Notes: generated by a model from the letters alone, not told the origin. A DNA stretch of 64,000 bases from Chitinophagales bacterium (GCA_019694955.1 JAIBAX010000014.1:19979-83978); one strand, 5' to 3'. Shown: positions 45,835-54,351, numbered from the stretch's first letter. Translations and numbers: made by a program.

Positions 45835-47775
45835 ATGAAAAAACTATTTACACTTTTTTTGTTTCCGATTTTTTCAAACTTATATACACAAACCTTCGCA
45901 GAAAGATTCCTCGACCCTCCGTTAGAGGCATCCTGCCAGCAAGCAAAACCGGTATTAAATCAGATTATTTATGGTGCTACTCCGGATAATTTTAATAATG
46001 AAAGCCCTGTGTTGATTTTCATACATGGGTGGATAGACAATGGTTATGGTTGGTTTTTTATCGGCAACCAAATGTATGACAAGGCTTATAAAAATGGTTA
46101 TCAAACAACCTTTCTCAATCAGTCTCAAACAGGCAGCTTAGAAAGCAACGGACAAGTCGTTGCGGGCATGATACGTCAAATTTCATCGCATTTCAACGAT
46201 ACAAAAAAAATTATAATTATCGCACACAGCAAAGGAGGATTGGATAGCGAATATGCTATGTATAAATACGGAGTCGATTCATTGGTAAAAGGAGTTGTCA
46301 CATTAAGCACACCTTTCTTTGGTGCACCACTCGCAGACTGGGGCAGTTCATTTTTAGAACCTATCCTCAATAATTTTCCCATTTTTGGACAATTCTTTAG
46401 AGACCGTGGCACCAAGCAACTGCAAACTTCTTTTGTGCAAAATAGGGTAAGACCATTTATGGACAATAACCCGAATAACCATCCTGAAAAATTCGTTACA
46501 TTGGGCGGCTGGGGAGATAAAAAAATTACTACTTTACCACTATTGGTGCCTGCTGATATTGCCACCTTATGGTCGTACACAAACCCAAATTGCACAGAAT
46601 TGCCCATTGGTCCCATATATGGTGGCTCTATCTCCTTACTTTTTAATGTGACTGGGTTATTGACAAGAGCCTCTAATTTTCCGTATAGTGAATCTATACC
46701 GGGTGGACGAACATTTAACGATGGACTTGCCCCTTACGGCTCGTCTGTTAGACCGGGGTCGTTAAAGGCACTTGCCCCTCCGGGTGATCCTAAGTCTTTC
46801 TTTAACCATTTCGATTTTCTTTGGGGAGAAGCCATGTGGCCACTCATACAATCGCATATTGACATGCTCAGCACAGGAAGAATAAGCCAGCCGTTTGCCG
46901 AAGAAAATATCATCAATAGACAAGAAGACAATATATTTTACAGCAATTTATCGGTATATTCAGATAAACTTAATTTAAATGAAGTAACCTTACAACCGGG
47001 AAATGAACTTTTTATTGTACCAACAAAAACAACAAAAACCTCCCTGAATCTAACATCCATCAATGGCAAAAAAATTGATTTATATCAAGAGGACAAGGAA
47101 ATACTTACAATACGCAATGATGAAAAAGCTACTCAGTCGTATAAGATAGACGCAAACACACCTTATTTAGGTATCATGGAAGACAAAACACTTACCATGA
47201 AGTGTAATACAAATCTTGAACATTTACAGCTCAACCATCAAAAGCTGTTTTGGCAAGTAAGTTTTGATGGTATATTCCCGGAAAACTATGAAACCATCGA
47301 AGTATATGCTGTTATTCATCCATCTATGGATAAAAATGGTCAGCCTATGTTCAGTAAAGATAAATACATAAAATTTAAATCTATAGATGGAACGTTTGTT
47401 TACGATGAAATAAATGATTTAAAGGAAGGTTTTTATGTAATTACTATTATAGCGAAAGGAGATGCGTTCAATAGAGTCATCAATCTTTCATTTGAAAATA
47501 CCTTTAAACGACCAATTACTACCTTACAGGATATACATGTTTACCCGAATATTCTGGCGGACGGCGTTTCTATCGTCCATTTGGAAGGATTAAGGGAAGG
47601 ATCATGGGCGCTACGCCTTAAAGACATAAGTGGCAAAACAATTCTATCAGATATTCAGCAATCAGAAGGCAAGGGCATTGATTTTATTATTCAACAACAG
47701 CTTCCTTCGGGTATGTTTTTTCTTGAAGCTGAACAAAACGGAGAGAAATTTATTTGTAAATTAGTCAAACCATAG
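45835..47775 (+). CDS. Secreted lipase-like alpha/beta hydrolase with T9SS type A sorting domain
   Basis: A 646-aa exported enzyme: signal MKKLFTLFLFPIFSNLYTQ, oxyanion region LIFIHGWIDNGYGWFFIG near 65, and nucleophile elbow IIAHSKGGLDSEYAMYKYG near 135, followed by TLSTPFFGAPLADWGS as in triacylglycerol lipases. The last 80 residues (VYPNILADG, LRLKDISGKTIL, LPSGMFFLEAEQNGEKFICKLVK) are a type A T9SS sorting signal. It probably hydrolyses external lipids or polyesters. It starts 54 bp after repeat LR copy 1, so its promoter may lie inside the repeat. Confidence 0.85.
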   Translation: MKKLFTLFLFPIFSNLYTQTFAERFLDPPLEASCQQAKPVLNQIIYGATPDNFNNESPVLIFIHGWIDNGYGWFFIGNQMYDKAYKNGYQTTFLNQSQTGSLESNGQVVAGMIRQISSHFNDTKKIIIIAHSKGGLDSEYAMYKYGVDSLVKGVVTLSTPFFGAPLADWGSSFLEPILNNFPIFGQFFRDRGTKQLQTSFVQNRVRPFMDNNPNNHPEKFVTLGGWGDKKITTLPLLVPADIATLWSYTNPNCTELPIGPIYGGSISLLFNVTGLLTRASNFPYSESIPGGRTFNDGLAPYGSSVRPGSLKALAPPGDPKSFFNHFDFLWGEAMWPLIQSHIDMLSTGRISQPFAEENIINRQEDNIFYSNLSVYSDKLNLNEVTLQPGNELFIVPTKTTKTSLNLTSINGKKIDLYQEDKEILTIRNDEKATQSYKIDANTPYLGIMEDKTLTMKCNTNLEHLQLNHQKLFWQVSFDGIFPENYETIEVYAVIHPSMDKNGQPMFSKDKYIKFKSIDGTFVYDEINDLKEGFYVITIIAKGDAFNRVINLSFENTFKRPITTLQDIHVYPNILADGVSIVHLEGLREGSWALRLKDISGKTILSDIQQSEGKGIDFIIQQQLPSGMFFLEAEQNGEKFICKLVKP

Positions 47776-47798
47776 TATAATAATTGTAAAACATTCCT

Positions 47799-48791
47799 AT
47801 GAAAGCATTTGTATTAAGAGAACATAGTTTTGAAGTAGAAGAAATGCCCATTCCTGAACTTAATTCGGGAGAAGTGTTGGTCAAAATTCGTTTTGCAGCA
47901 CTAAACCACAGAGATCAATGGATTCGAGTGGGGCAGTATGCGAAAATTCAACTGCCGGCAGTTTTAGGCTCAGATGGGGTAGGTGTTGTTGAAAAAGTCT
48001 ATAATGAAGAAGATTCAACTTGGATAGGAAAAACGGTTCTTATCAATCCAAATATCAATTGGGGCAATAATCCACACGTTCAGGACAAAGCATATCAGAT
48101 ATTGGGAATGCCCACACAAGGAACGCTGGCAACGTATGTTAAAGTAAATAGAGACAGGTTAGTAGAAAAACCATCGTATTTGACCGATGAAGAGTCAGCA
48201 GCCATTCCATTAGCAGGATTAACAGCCTTTAATGCATTGTTTAACAAAGGTGCTGTTACTGCCGAAACAAGGGTATTGATTTCAGGAGTGGGCGGTGGTG
48301 TAGCACAGTTTGCCTTCCTGTTTGCGGTAGCGAGTAGAGCAGAAGTTTGGGTAAGCTCATCCAAAGAAAAGGTATTGGAAACATGCATGAAGCTGGGTGC
48401 AAAAGGAACTATTAACTATAAAAACCCCGATGCCTTTAAAGAACTTACTAAATCATCGGTATCTTTCGATGTAATTATTGATAGTGCAGGTGGAGATCAG
48501 GTAAATGCCCTTCTATCATGTCTGAAACCCGGAGGGAAATATGTCTTTTACGGCGCAACCAATGGCATCCCATCAGGATTGAATCTTAGAGCTATTTTTT
48601 GGAATCACTTACAACTTCTAGGTAGCACCATGGGAAGTGATCAAGATTTTAATAGTATGGTAGCATTTTGTGAGCGACATCAAATACATCCAATCATTGA
48701 TAAATGTTTTGATTTTAATGATACGGCACTCGCCTTTGATAGGATGGCAGCAGGGCAACAGTTTGGAAAAATATTGGTGAAAGTAGAATGA
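47799..48791 (+). CDS. Medium-chain dehydrogenase/reductase (quinone oxidoreductase-like)
   Basis: A 330-aa MDR-fold NADP(H) oxidoreductase: GEVLVKIRFAALNHRDQWIRVGQY at the substrate domain, VLISGVGGGVAQFAFLFAV as cofactor-binding glycine loop and SFDVIIDSAGG. The four structural-zinc cysteines are absent, fitting zinc-free quinone or enone reductases. The substrate is unknown. It converges on lpxK with an 8-bp gap. Confidence 0.87.
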   Translation: MKAFVLREHSFEVEEMPIPELNSGEVLVKIRFAALNHRDQWIRVGQYAKIQLPAVLGSDGVGVVEKVYNEEDSTWIGKTVLINPNINWGNNPHVQDKAYQILGMPTQGTLATYVKVNRDRLVEKPSYLTDEESAAIPLAGLTAFNALFNKGAVTAETRVLISGVGGGVAQFAFLFAVASRAEVWVSSSKEKVLETCMKLGAKGTINYKNPDAFKELTKSSVSFDVIIDSAGGDQVNALLSCLKPGGKYVFYGATNGIPSGLNLRAIFWNHLQLLGSTMGSDQDFNSMVAFCERHQIHPIIDKCFDFNDTALAFDRMAAGQQFGKILVKVE

Positions 48792-48799
48792 CGTACGCA

Positions 48800-49867
48800 T
48801 TAACTTCTTTCATTATGAAAAAACGCCAAACTGTTTTGTATCAATTGCAGGAATTTATTTTCTTCACCTTTCACTGGCACTGACCGCATGGGTAAGACAT
48901 AGATATTTATACCTTCTTTTTTTAACAAAGGAACAAACGCCCAAAGGCGGATAGCATCCTTCTCCGTTGTCAGAATAATTTTTTTGGTACTGCTAATAGA
49001 CACAAAATGCCTTTTTATCCTGTAAAGATCCTCTTCATCATACCAATGATGGTCGGGAAATGACATCCAATGTAAAGTTTTAATTTCCTTGGAAACATAT
49101 TGTTTTAGTGCCGCCGGCTGAGCGATTCCCGCAAATAGCAATACGTCATCAACAGTATTCAAAGAGCAATGTTCCATAGGATTCTCCAATAAAAAAGGAG
49201 ATGAATATTGATTGGTGAAAAAGAATAATCGTTGATTATCAACTATTTTAATCTTTTGGTGGATTTTTTCTTTTTCGATATCATCCATCTGCGCTGGGCA
49301 GTTGGTAACAATGATTATCTGTGCACGCTTATAACCACTTTGAACCTCCCTTAAATTGCCAACAGGCAATATCTGATCCTTCCAAAAGGGATTCAGATAG
49401 GAAGTCACCAAAACCTGAACCCAAGGGCGTACTGCACGGTGTTGAAAGGCATCATCCAATAATATCAAGTCCAATTCTTGGTATTTTGACATGATCAAAG
49501 GTATCGCCATAACCCGTTCTTCCCCAACTGCAACTGCTAATTCAGGATATTTCCACTTGTATAAGGCAGGTTCATCTCCAATCGTCTTGGGATTCGGTTC
49601 TGGTTCAGCTTCGATGAAACCATATGTTTGCCTTTTATAACCACGGCTCAGCACCGCCATGAATTGCTCGCCATAAAATGCACGTATCAAATATTCAATG
49701 ATCGGCGTTTTACCACTTCCTCCTGTATTTAAATTACCAACGGCAATGATGGGCACATCAAATTCTGTAGAACCAATAAATCCCGAGTCGTACATCTTGT
49801 TTCTAATAGCTGTAATCACCCAATAAATAAACGAAAAAGGAAATAATATTTGCCGCAATATTTTCAT
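48800..49867 (-). CDS. lpxK: Tetraacyldisaccharide 4'-kinase
   Basis: A 355-aa inner-membrane-associated kinase that phosphorylates the lipid A disaccharide at 4'. It has an N-terminal membrane segment (ILFPFSFIYWVITAIR), Walker A AVGNLNTGGSGKTP (42-55), SRGYKR and LILLDDAFQHRAVRPWVQVLVT. Residues IVDNQRL near 209-215 are encoded by a palindrome copy. Divergent from the Nif3 gene. Confidence 0.94.
   Translation of the reverse strand: MKILRQILFPFSFIYWVITAIRNKMYDSGFIGSTEFDVPIIAVGNLNTGGSGKTPIIEYLIRAFYGEQFMAVLSRGYKRQTYGFIEAEPEPNPKTIGDEPALYKWKYPELAVAVGEERVMAIPLIMSKYQELDLILLDDAFQHRAVRPWVQVLVTSYLNPFWKDQILPVGNLREVQSGYKRAQIIIVTNCPAQMDDIEKEKIHQKIKIVDNQRLFFFTNQYSSPFLLENPMEHCSLNTVDDVLLFAGIAQPAALKQYVSKEIKTLHWMSFPDHHWYDEEDLYRIKRHFVSISSTKKIILTTEKDAIRLWAFVPLLKKEGINIYVLPMRSVPVKGEENKFLQLIQNSLAFFHNERS
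49226..49248 (-). repeat. Palindromic 23-mer, copy D (in lpxK)
   Basis: Plus strand TAATCGTTGA-TTA-TCAACTATTT. Read on the coding strand it encodes IVDNQRL. Confidence 0.75.
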
Positions 49868-49896
49868 AAAAATAAAGGTAATTAAATTCTACTTTC

Positions 49897-49904
49897 TATA
49901 TTTG
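49897..49904 (+). promoter_or_regulatory. Putative -7 box of the Nif3 gene
   Basis: TATATTTG, an exact TAnnTTTG match, in the lpxK-nif3 divergent gap. The predicted leader of about 50 nt contains half of palindrome copy E. Confidence 0.45.
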
Positions 49905-49948
49905 TATAAAATCATCATTCGTCAAAAATGCACGAAAGTATAATACAC

Positions 49949-49971
49949 TAATAGTTGAAAATGAACGTTAA
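49949..49971 (+). repeat. Palindromic 23-mer, copy E (over Nif3 start codon)
   Basis: TAATAGTTGA-AAA-TGAACGTTAA. The ATG at 49961-49963 that starts the Nif3 gene lies inside it. Confidence 0.65.
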
Positions 49972-51055
49972 AGAAATAATTCAACACATTGAGGCTTTTG
50001 CTCCACTAACCTATCAGGAGAGCTACGATAATGCCGGATTAATCGTAGGATATCCGGATATGGCTGTAATGGGTGCCATCATCTGTTTGGATGCCATTGA
50101 GGCAGTAGTGGACGAGGCCATAGCCATGAACTGCAATTTAATCATTGCACACCACCCAATAGTCTTCAGCGGTTTGAAAAAATTCAATGGTAAAAACTAT
50201 GTCGAGCGAGTGGTGATGAAGGCGATACAAAACAATATCGCTATTTATGCAGCACATACAAATTTGGATAACGTTAAACAGGGTGTCAATACCGTTATTG
50301 CCGAGCGGTTAGGCCTTCACGATATAAAAATACTAGACCCCAAGCGGCAAGTCCTGAAAAAATTATATACCTACGTGCCTAAGCAACATAAAGAACAGGT
50401 ATTAGATGCCCTGTTTGCAGCGGGAGCGGGACATATCGGCAATTACAGCGAATGCTCCTTCAGCGTTTCCGGTCAGGGCTCCTTTCGTGCCAATGATAAA
50501 GCAAACCCGTTTGTAGGAGAAAAAGAACACCGCCACCATGAAGAGGAGTATAAGATTGAAGTCATCTTTCCGGAATATATAGAAAGAAAGGTGTTGGATG
50601 CCTTGCGCATTGCACATCCTTATGAGGAAGTTGCTTATGAAATCATCCGTTTAGAAAATACCTATCAAGAAATCGGCTCAGGCATGTATGGAAAACTGGC
50701 AACGCCTATGGAAGAAAGGGATTTTTTGTATTTTCTTAAAGAAAAAATGAACACAACATGCATCAGACATACCACATTGCTAAATAAAAAAATTGAAACG
50801 GTTGCCCTCTGTGGAGGGGCGGGGAGCTTCTTGCTAAATAAGGCAATCGCCGTAAATGCTGATATTTTCATCACGGGAGACTTTAAATATCACCAGTTTT
50901 TTGATGCCGATGGACGCATTCTTATTGCTGATATCGGACATTTTGAGAGCGAACAATTTACTTCACAGTTATTTTATACAATATTAAAAGAAAAATTCCC
51001 TAACTTTGCCCTCCATTTAACAAAAATCATTACCAATCCAATTAATTACATATAA
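49961..51055 (+). CDS. Nif3-like dinuclear metal-centre protein (YqfO type)
   Basis: A 364-aa Nif3/DUF34 protein. N-terminal and C-terminal halves form the metal site (LIIAHHPIVFSGLKKF; GDFKYHQFFDADGRILIADIGHFESEQF), and a central insertion of about 100 residues (KLYTYVPKQHKEQVLDALFAAG to HPYEEVAYEII) is the YqfO-type PII/CutA-like domain. The family has been linked to GTP cyclohydrolase-like or metal-insertion roles but the function is unsettled. ATG 49961 is chosen over TTG 49955. It lies 2 bp before the zinc-ribbon gene, an arrangement found widely in Bacteroidota. Confidence 0.92.
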   Translation: MNVKEIIQHIEAFAPLTYQESYDNAGLIVGYPDMAVMGAIICLDAIEAVVDEAIAMNCNLIIAHHPIVFSGLKKFNGKNYVERVVMKAIQNNIAIYAAHTNLDNVKQGVNTVIAERLGLHDIKILDPKRQVLKKLYTYVPKQHKEQVLDALFAAGAGHIGNYSECSFSVSGQGSFRANDKANPFVGEKEHRHHEEEYKIEVIFPEYIERKVLDALRIAHPYEEVAYEIIRLENTYQEIGSGMYGKLATPMEERDFLYFLKEKMNTTCIRHTTLLNKKIETVALCGGAGSFLLNKAIAVNADIFITGDFKYHQFFDADGRILIADIGHFESEQFTSQLFYTILKEKFPNFALHLTKIITNPINYI

Positions 51056-51057
51056 AA

Positions 51058-51834
51058 ATGGCGAAAGTAAAAGATTCAGGAATCAGCGAAAAATTGGCTA
51101 CATTAACAGAATTGCAAAAATTGCATTCTAAAATCGACCTGATTCAGGTTATGAAAGGAGAACTTCCTATCGAGGTATCCGACCTAGAAGACGAGATTGC
51201 CGGTATGGAGATAAGACTCAATAAAATGAGATCCGACATGGTACAGGCCGAAGAAGAAATCAATAACCGCAAAAACACCATCAAAGATGCGCAGGCACTT
51301 ATCTTAAAGTATGACAAGCAATTGTTGAATGTAAAGAATAACCGCGAATTTGATGCACTGACAAAAGAAATCGAACTGCAAAAATTAGATATACAGTTGT
51401 CAGAGAAGAAAATCAAAGAAGCGAATTTTTCTATCGAGTCCGCAAATGCAGCTTTGAAAGAAACTGAAGACAAGCTGGAGATTAAACGCAAAAACCTTGA
51501 GGTCAAAAAAGGAGAACTCGACAAAATCATTGCAGATACGGAAAAAGAAGAAAACGAATTGTCTTCAAAAGCTGCAGATGTAGAAGCAAAAATTGAGGAT
51601 AGATTGCTGACAGCCTACAGAAGAATTAGAAGGTCTTATAAAAATGGTCTTGCAGTTGTTTCGGTAGTGAGAGATGCTTGTGGAGGTTGCTTCGGAAGAA
51701 TCCCGCCACAAACACAATCAGAAATTAGACAAAAGAAGAAAATCCTTACCTGTGAGCATTGCGGAAGAATCCTAAATGACGTAGACGATACCAGCACCGG
51801 ATTGGTATCACTGGAATACGGCGATACAGAATAA
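51058..51834 (+). CDS. Coiled-coil zinc-ribbon protein (C4 type)
   Basis: A 258-aa protein made of a long antiparallel coiled coil (about 10-185), then a C-terminal zinc ribbon: DACGGCFGRIPPQTQSEIRQ and LTCEHCGRIL supply two CxxC pairs. This fold is that of the CT398/HP0958-like family. Partners are unknown. The downstream end merges with the hairpin at 51852. Confidence 0.9.
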   Translation: MAKVKDSGISEKLATLTELQKLHSKIDLIQVMKGELPIEVSDLEDEIAGMEIRLNKMRSDMVQAEEEINNRKNTIKDAQALILKYDKQLLNVKNNREFDALTKEIELQKLDIQLSEKKIKEANFSIESANAALKETEDKLEIKRKNLEVKKGELDKIIADTEKEENELSSKAADVEAKIEDRLLTAYRRIRRSYKNGLAVVSVVRDACGGCFGRIPPQTQSEIRQKKKILTCEHCGRILNDVDDTSTGLVSLEYGDTE

Positions 51835-51851
51835 CATAAATATTAACAGAT

Positions 51852-51894
51852 AAATGGGCTGAATATGGAAAATAAACCTTCTTTCAGCCCATTT
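51852..51894 (+). promoter_or_regulatory. 12-bp hairpin with T-rich tail enclosing the next start codon
   Basis: AAATGGGCTGAA (51852-51863) and TTCAGCCCATTT (51883-51894) are exact complements, followed by TCTTTTTG. Shape and place fit the terminator of the zinc-ribbon gene, but the ATG of the next gene (51865) lies in the loop and the right arm is coding. It could act as an attenuator or translational switch. Confidence 0.65.
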
Positions 51895-52833
51895 TCTTTT
51901 TGTGATACCGAGCTTTTGTATCACTCCAGAACGCACTTATTAAGAAGTTACGAACGCGCACACGTATTCCTCAAGCGTGAAGATGAGTCCGGTTTTGGCA
52001 TTTCAGGGTGTAAGAAAAGAAAATATGCGTCCTTGATTCCCTTTCTGGAGAAGAGCGATTTTGAGCAAGTAGGCATCATTGGCGGCGCATCCTCCAATAA
52101 TGTAATAGGACTTGTACAGCTATTGCGAGAAAAAAATATCCCGTTCCACCTGTTTCTAAAAGAAAATCATACAGATGCACACAAAGGAAACGCTTTCTTT
52201 TTGAAATTATTGACAAATCCCGAAGAAATCACCTATATATCTTCTAAAGAATGGCCGTTGGTACAAGAAATCTCGGAACGCCATTTGCAGCAAAACTATC
52301 AACATTATTTCGTTGTCCCAGAGGGAAGTTCATGCAAAGAAGCCGTACCCGGAGCCTTGACGTTGGCATATGATATAGTTGAAAATCAACGATTAAGCAA
52401 GATGGAGTACGACCATATTTTTATAGATTCCGGAACAGCCTTAACGGCAATTGCGTTGGGTTACGGAGGTTTGATGGCAGGGTTAAAGGCAAGTATGCAT
52501 GTAGTACGCATGGCAGGCGATGAAGCATGGTTCCATGAACAGGTGAAGCTGGTGCAGGAATGGCTGTTACTATTAGGTTGTAACGGATTCCAGACTCCAA
52601 CGTTTCACTTATACAAGCCGTTTACCGCTAAATCTTTTGGTAGTGTTAACGAAACCATCCGACAACAAGTGAAATATTTAGCAAAACAACATGGCATACT
52701 CACTGATCCGGTTTATAGCGCCAAGCATATAGCCACCTCCATGTTAATAGTTGAAAATGAACGATTAACAGGAAATATTTTGGTAGTGCATTCAGGTGGA
52801 GGCACAGGGTTGACCGGCTGGGAAATAGATTAA
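51865..52833 (+). CDS. PLP-dependent ACC deaminase / D-cysteine desulfhydrase family protein
   Basis: A 322-aa fold-type II PLP enzyme. RAHVFLKREDESGFGISGCKKRKY carries the cofactor Lys; GIIGGASSNNVIGLVQLLRE binds substrate and IFIDSGTALTAIALGYG the phosphate. The canonical GNKxRK reads GCKKRK here, a departure from characterised members, so the substrate is uncertain. Two palindrome copies lie inside (IVENQRL near 172 and IVENERL near 296). A strong hairpin encloses its start. Confidence 0.8.
   Translation: MENKPSFSPFSFCDTELLYHSRTHLLRSYERAHVFLKREDESGFGISGCKKRKYASLIPFLEKSDFEQVGIIGGASSNNVIGLVQLLREKNIPFHLFLKENHTDAHKGNAFFLKLLTNPEEITYISSKEWPLVQEISERHLQQNYQHYFVVPEGSSCKEAVPGALTLAYDIVENQRLSKMEYDHIFIDSGTALTAIALGYGGLMAGLKASMHVVRMAGDEAWFHEQVKLVQEWLLLLGCNGFQTPTFHLYKPFTAKSFGSVNETIRQQVKYLAKQHGILTDPVYSAKHIATSMLIVENERLTGNILVVHSGGGTGLTGWEID
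52373..52395 (+). repeat. Palindromic 23-mer, copy F
   Basis: ATATAGTTGA-AAA-TCAACGATTA inside the PLP-enzyme gene, encoding IVENQRL. Confidence 0.75.
52745..52767 (+). repeat. Palindromic 23-mer, copy G
   Basis: TAATAGTTGA-AAA-TGAACGATTA, second copy in the same gene, encoding IVENERL. Confidence 0.75.
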
Positions 52834-52837
52834 ATGT

Positions 52838-52935
52838 GAAGATTTAGAGATATGGAAATTTGGAGATGTGAAGATTTGGAAATTTAAGGATTTGGAAATG
52901 TCAATAGGCAATAGTCATTGGGTATTGGTCAATAG
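52838..52935 (+). repeat. AT-rich minisatellite-like repeat, direct copy
   Basis: Degenerate units GAAGATTTGGAAATTT-like, then GAAATGTCAATAGGCAATAG and TCATTGGGTATTGGTCAATAG. It matches 42186-42220 in inverted orientation. It opens the long non-coding stretch 52834-53658. Confidence 0.65.
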
Positions 52936-53020
52936 ATAATTGTTACAAGACGCATTACGAATTTCGCCGGTAATTCTTGGGAATTTAGTGATGTGTAATA
53001 GGAACTTGCTATAAAAAATT

Positions 53021-53065
53021 TTTAACCGCAGAGGCGCAATATAAACGCTAAGGACGCAAGGATTT
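53021..53065. repeat. Interspersed repeat (AACCGCAGAGGCGCAA type)
   Basis: AACCGCAGAGGCGCAATA, AACGCTAAGGACGCAAGG: phrases of a short repeat that, from memory, recurs in many bacterial genomes. Only one copy is in this window. Confidence 0.4.
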
Positions 53066-53161
53066 TCTCTTCGAATTTGGAATATTCTTTGCAACTTTAC
53101 GGTTCGTTATCATTAATTTATGAAGTGTTCCTTTCAAAATTCAGGTTATATTAAGAATATA

Positions 53162-53533
53162 TTGTTGTCCGGAAAAATAAAAATGTGCGTGGGCATGACA
53201 AAAATCGGCGGCGAGCGTGGGTTGTTGAGGCGAGGAGCGTTATTTTTGTCTTGATTTTTTTTGGTTACTTTTTTGTATCAAGACAAAAAAGTGACAAACA
53301 TTTAGCATGAAAATCAAATAGTTATAATAAGTTCTTACTGATTAATTAATGCTAATAATTTATATTTCTCACTGTATTTATCAATCATTGACAAATCTTA
53401 ATGTTTATAGTAAAATTATTGTATGATACCAGCTTGCTTTTTAAAATTGTCAGTTTTTTATTGTAAATACAATTGATAATCAATTAATTAAGAATTGAAA
53501 CAATGATGAAAATAATTTTATCGGACAATAGTG
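53162..53533 (+). repeat. Long direct repeat LR, copy 2
   Basis: Second copy (about 372 bp) of 45420-45780, same orientation, 7.74 kb away. The hairpin arms are all conserved; differences are point changes plus a small insertion near 53372. It ends with TCGGACAATAGTG like copy 1 and lies 126 bp upstream of the tRNA-Arg gene. Confidence 0.85.
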
Positions 53534-53639
53534 TTAAGAATAGTGAAATACGTTCATCCCCGATTAATTTAATATTAAAGAAATTACACAGTATTGAATG
53601 TTTGACAATTTATAATTTATAATTCAACATTTAAAATCT

Positions 53640-53647
53640 TATATTTG
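53640..53647 (+). promoter_or_regulatory. Putative -7 box of tRNA-Arg
   Basis: TATATTTG followed by CAC, 11 bp before the tRNA 5' end, an exact TAnnTTTG match. Confidence 0.5.
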
Positions 53648-53658
53648 CACTTCCTTAC

Positions 53659-53730
53659 GGCTCCGTAGTTTAATGGATAAAACGAAGGTTTCCGGTACCT
53701 TTGATGGGGGTTCGATTCCCTCCGGGGCTG
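53659..53730 (+). tRNA. tRNA-Arg (anticodon CCG)
   Basis: Cloverleaf: acceptor GGCTCCG / CGGGGCT (two G-U pairs), D stem GTTT / AAAC with loop AATGGATA, anticodon stem AAGGT / ACCTT with loop TTCCGGT (anticodon CCG), T stem GGGGG / CCCTC with loop TTCGATT, discriminator G. The CCA end is not encoded. Confidence 0.93.
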
Positions 53731-53756
53731 CTAAATGAGGGGAACTCATGTAAAAA

Positions 53757-54299
53757 TCAGTTTAAGATTCCCAATATCAACTGGACAGCTTCTAAAATGG
53801 TGGCTGCATCTTTTACCTCTCTAATCGGCGATAATTGCAAATCCCTTCTCACCACATTAACTTTTTCAGTAGAAATGTCTTTCGGAGAAAGTACCCCATT
53901 ACAACAAAGCGCAATAGCCGTTTTCAAAGTACTTGCTTTTATCCGAATGGTATGTGGTGAATACCTGCCCGGATGGATATGAATATAGCAATCAGCGTCT
54001 GTCCCTTCTAATAGAATCCAAATAGAACCATCGCTCAGTGCCACTTGCTGAAAGCCTCCATTTTCTTGTAACCAATTCACATATTCCTCTTTGCCGGATA
54101 AATGCATGCTCGATAATTTTTGCAATATTTCCTCTCTTATATCGTTTAATTGTAAATCGCCGATATAAAAATCTGCTTGAGAAGCACCGATGCAAAGTAA
54201 ATTGGTGTAGTGATTAGTTTTTTCCGTTTCTATATATAAACGTACCGCACCCAAGTGGTGCTTGAGGTGATTGAATAGTATGGGAGGAGATGCTGTCAT
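53757..54299 (-). CDS. Hypothetical protein
   Basis: A 180-aa cytoplasmic protein I do not recognise. It has a compact mixed pattern: LGAVRLYIETE, then FYIGDLQLNDIREEILQKLSSMHLSGKEEYVNWL, a beta-rich middle (FQQVALSDGSIWILLEGTDADCYIHIHPGRYSPHTIRI) and helix SPIREVKDAATILEAVQLILGILN. No membrane segment or catalytic motif. It is divergent from an ABC exporter gene, with promoter boxes 20 bp apart, so the two may be co-regulated. Its stop lies 26 bp past tRNA-Arg. Confidence 0.75.
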   Translation of the reverse strand: MTASPPILFNHLKHHLGAVRLYIETEKTNHYTNLLCIGASQADFYIGDLQLNDIREEILQKLSSMHLSGKEEYVNWLQENGGFQQVALSDGSIWILLEGTDADCYIHIHPGRYSPHTIRIKASTLKTAIALCCNGVLSPKDISTEKVNVVRRDLQLSPIREVKDAATILEAVQLILGILN

Positions 54300-54323
54300 G
54301 TGTTACAGGGAGATTTTGCACGA

Positions 54324-54331
54324 CAAATATA
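54324..54331 (-). promoter_or_regulatory. Putative -7 box of the 180-aa hypothetical gene
   Basis: TATATTTG on the minus strand, about 25 bp upstream of the start codon. It pairs with an oppositely directed box at 54352. Confidence 0.45.
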
Positions 54332-54351
54332 CAGGCTTCCGTACTATTTCC

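Noticed and set aside
45750..45989. 79-codon open frame starting inside repeat LR copy 1
   Set aside because: It overlaps the lipase signal peptide in another frame; the equivalent frame in copy 2 diverges after about nine codons, so it is not conserved.
45420..53533. Composite transposon bounded by LR copies
   Set aside because: No transposase, terminal inverted repeats or target duplications are visible, and the interior consists of housekeeping genes.
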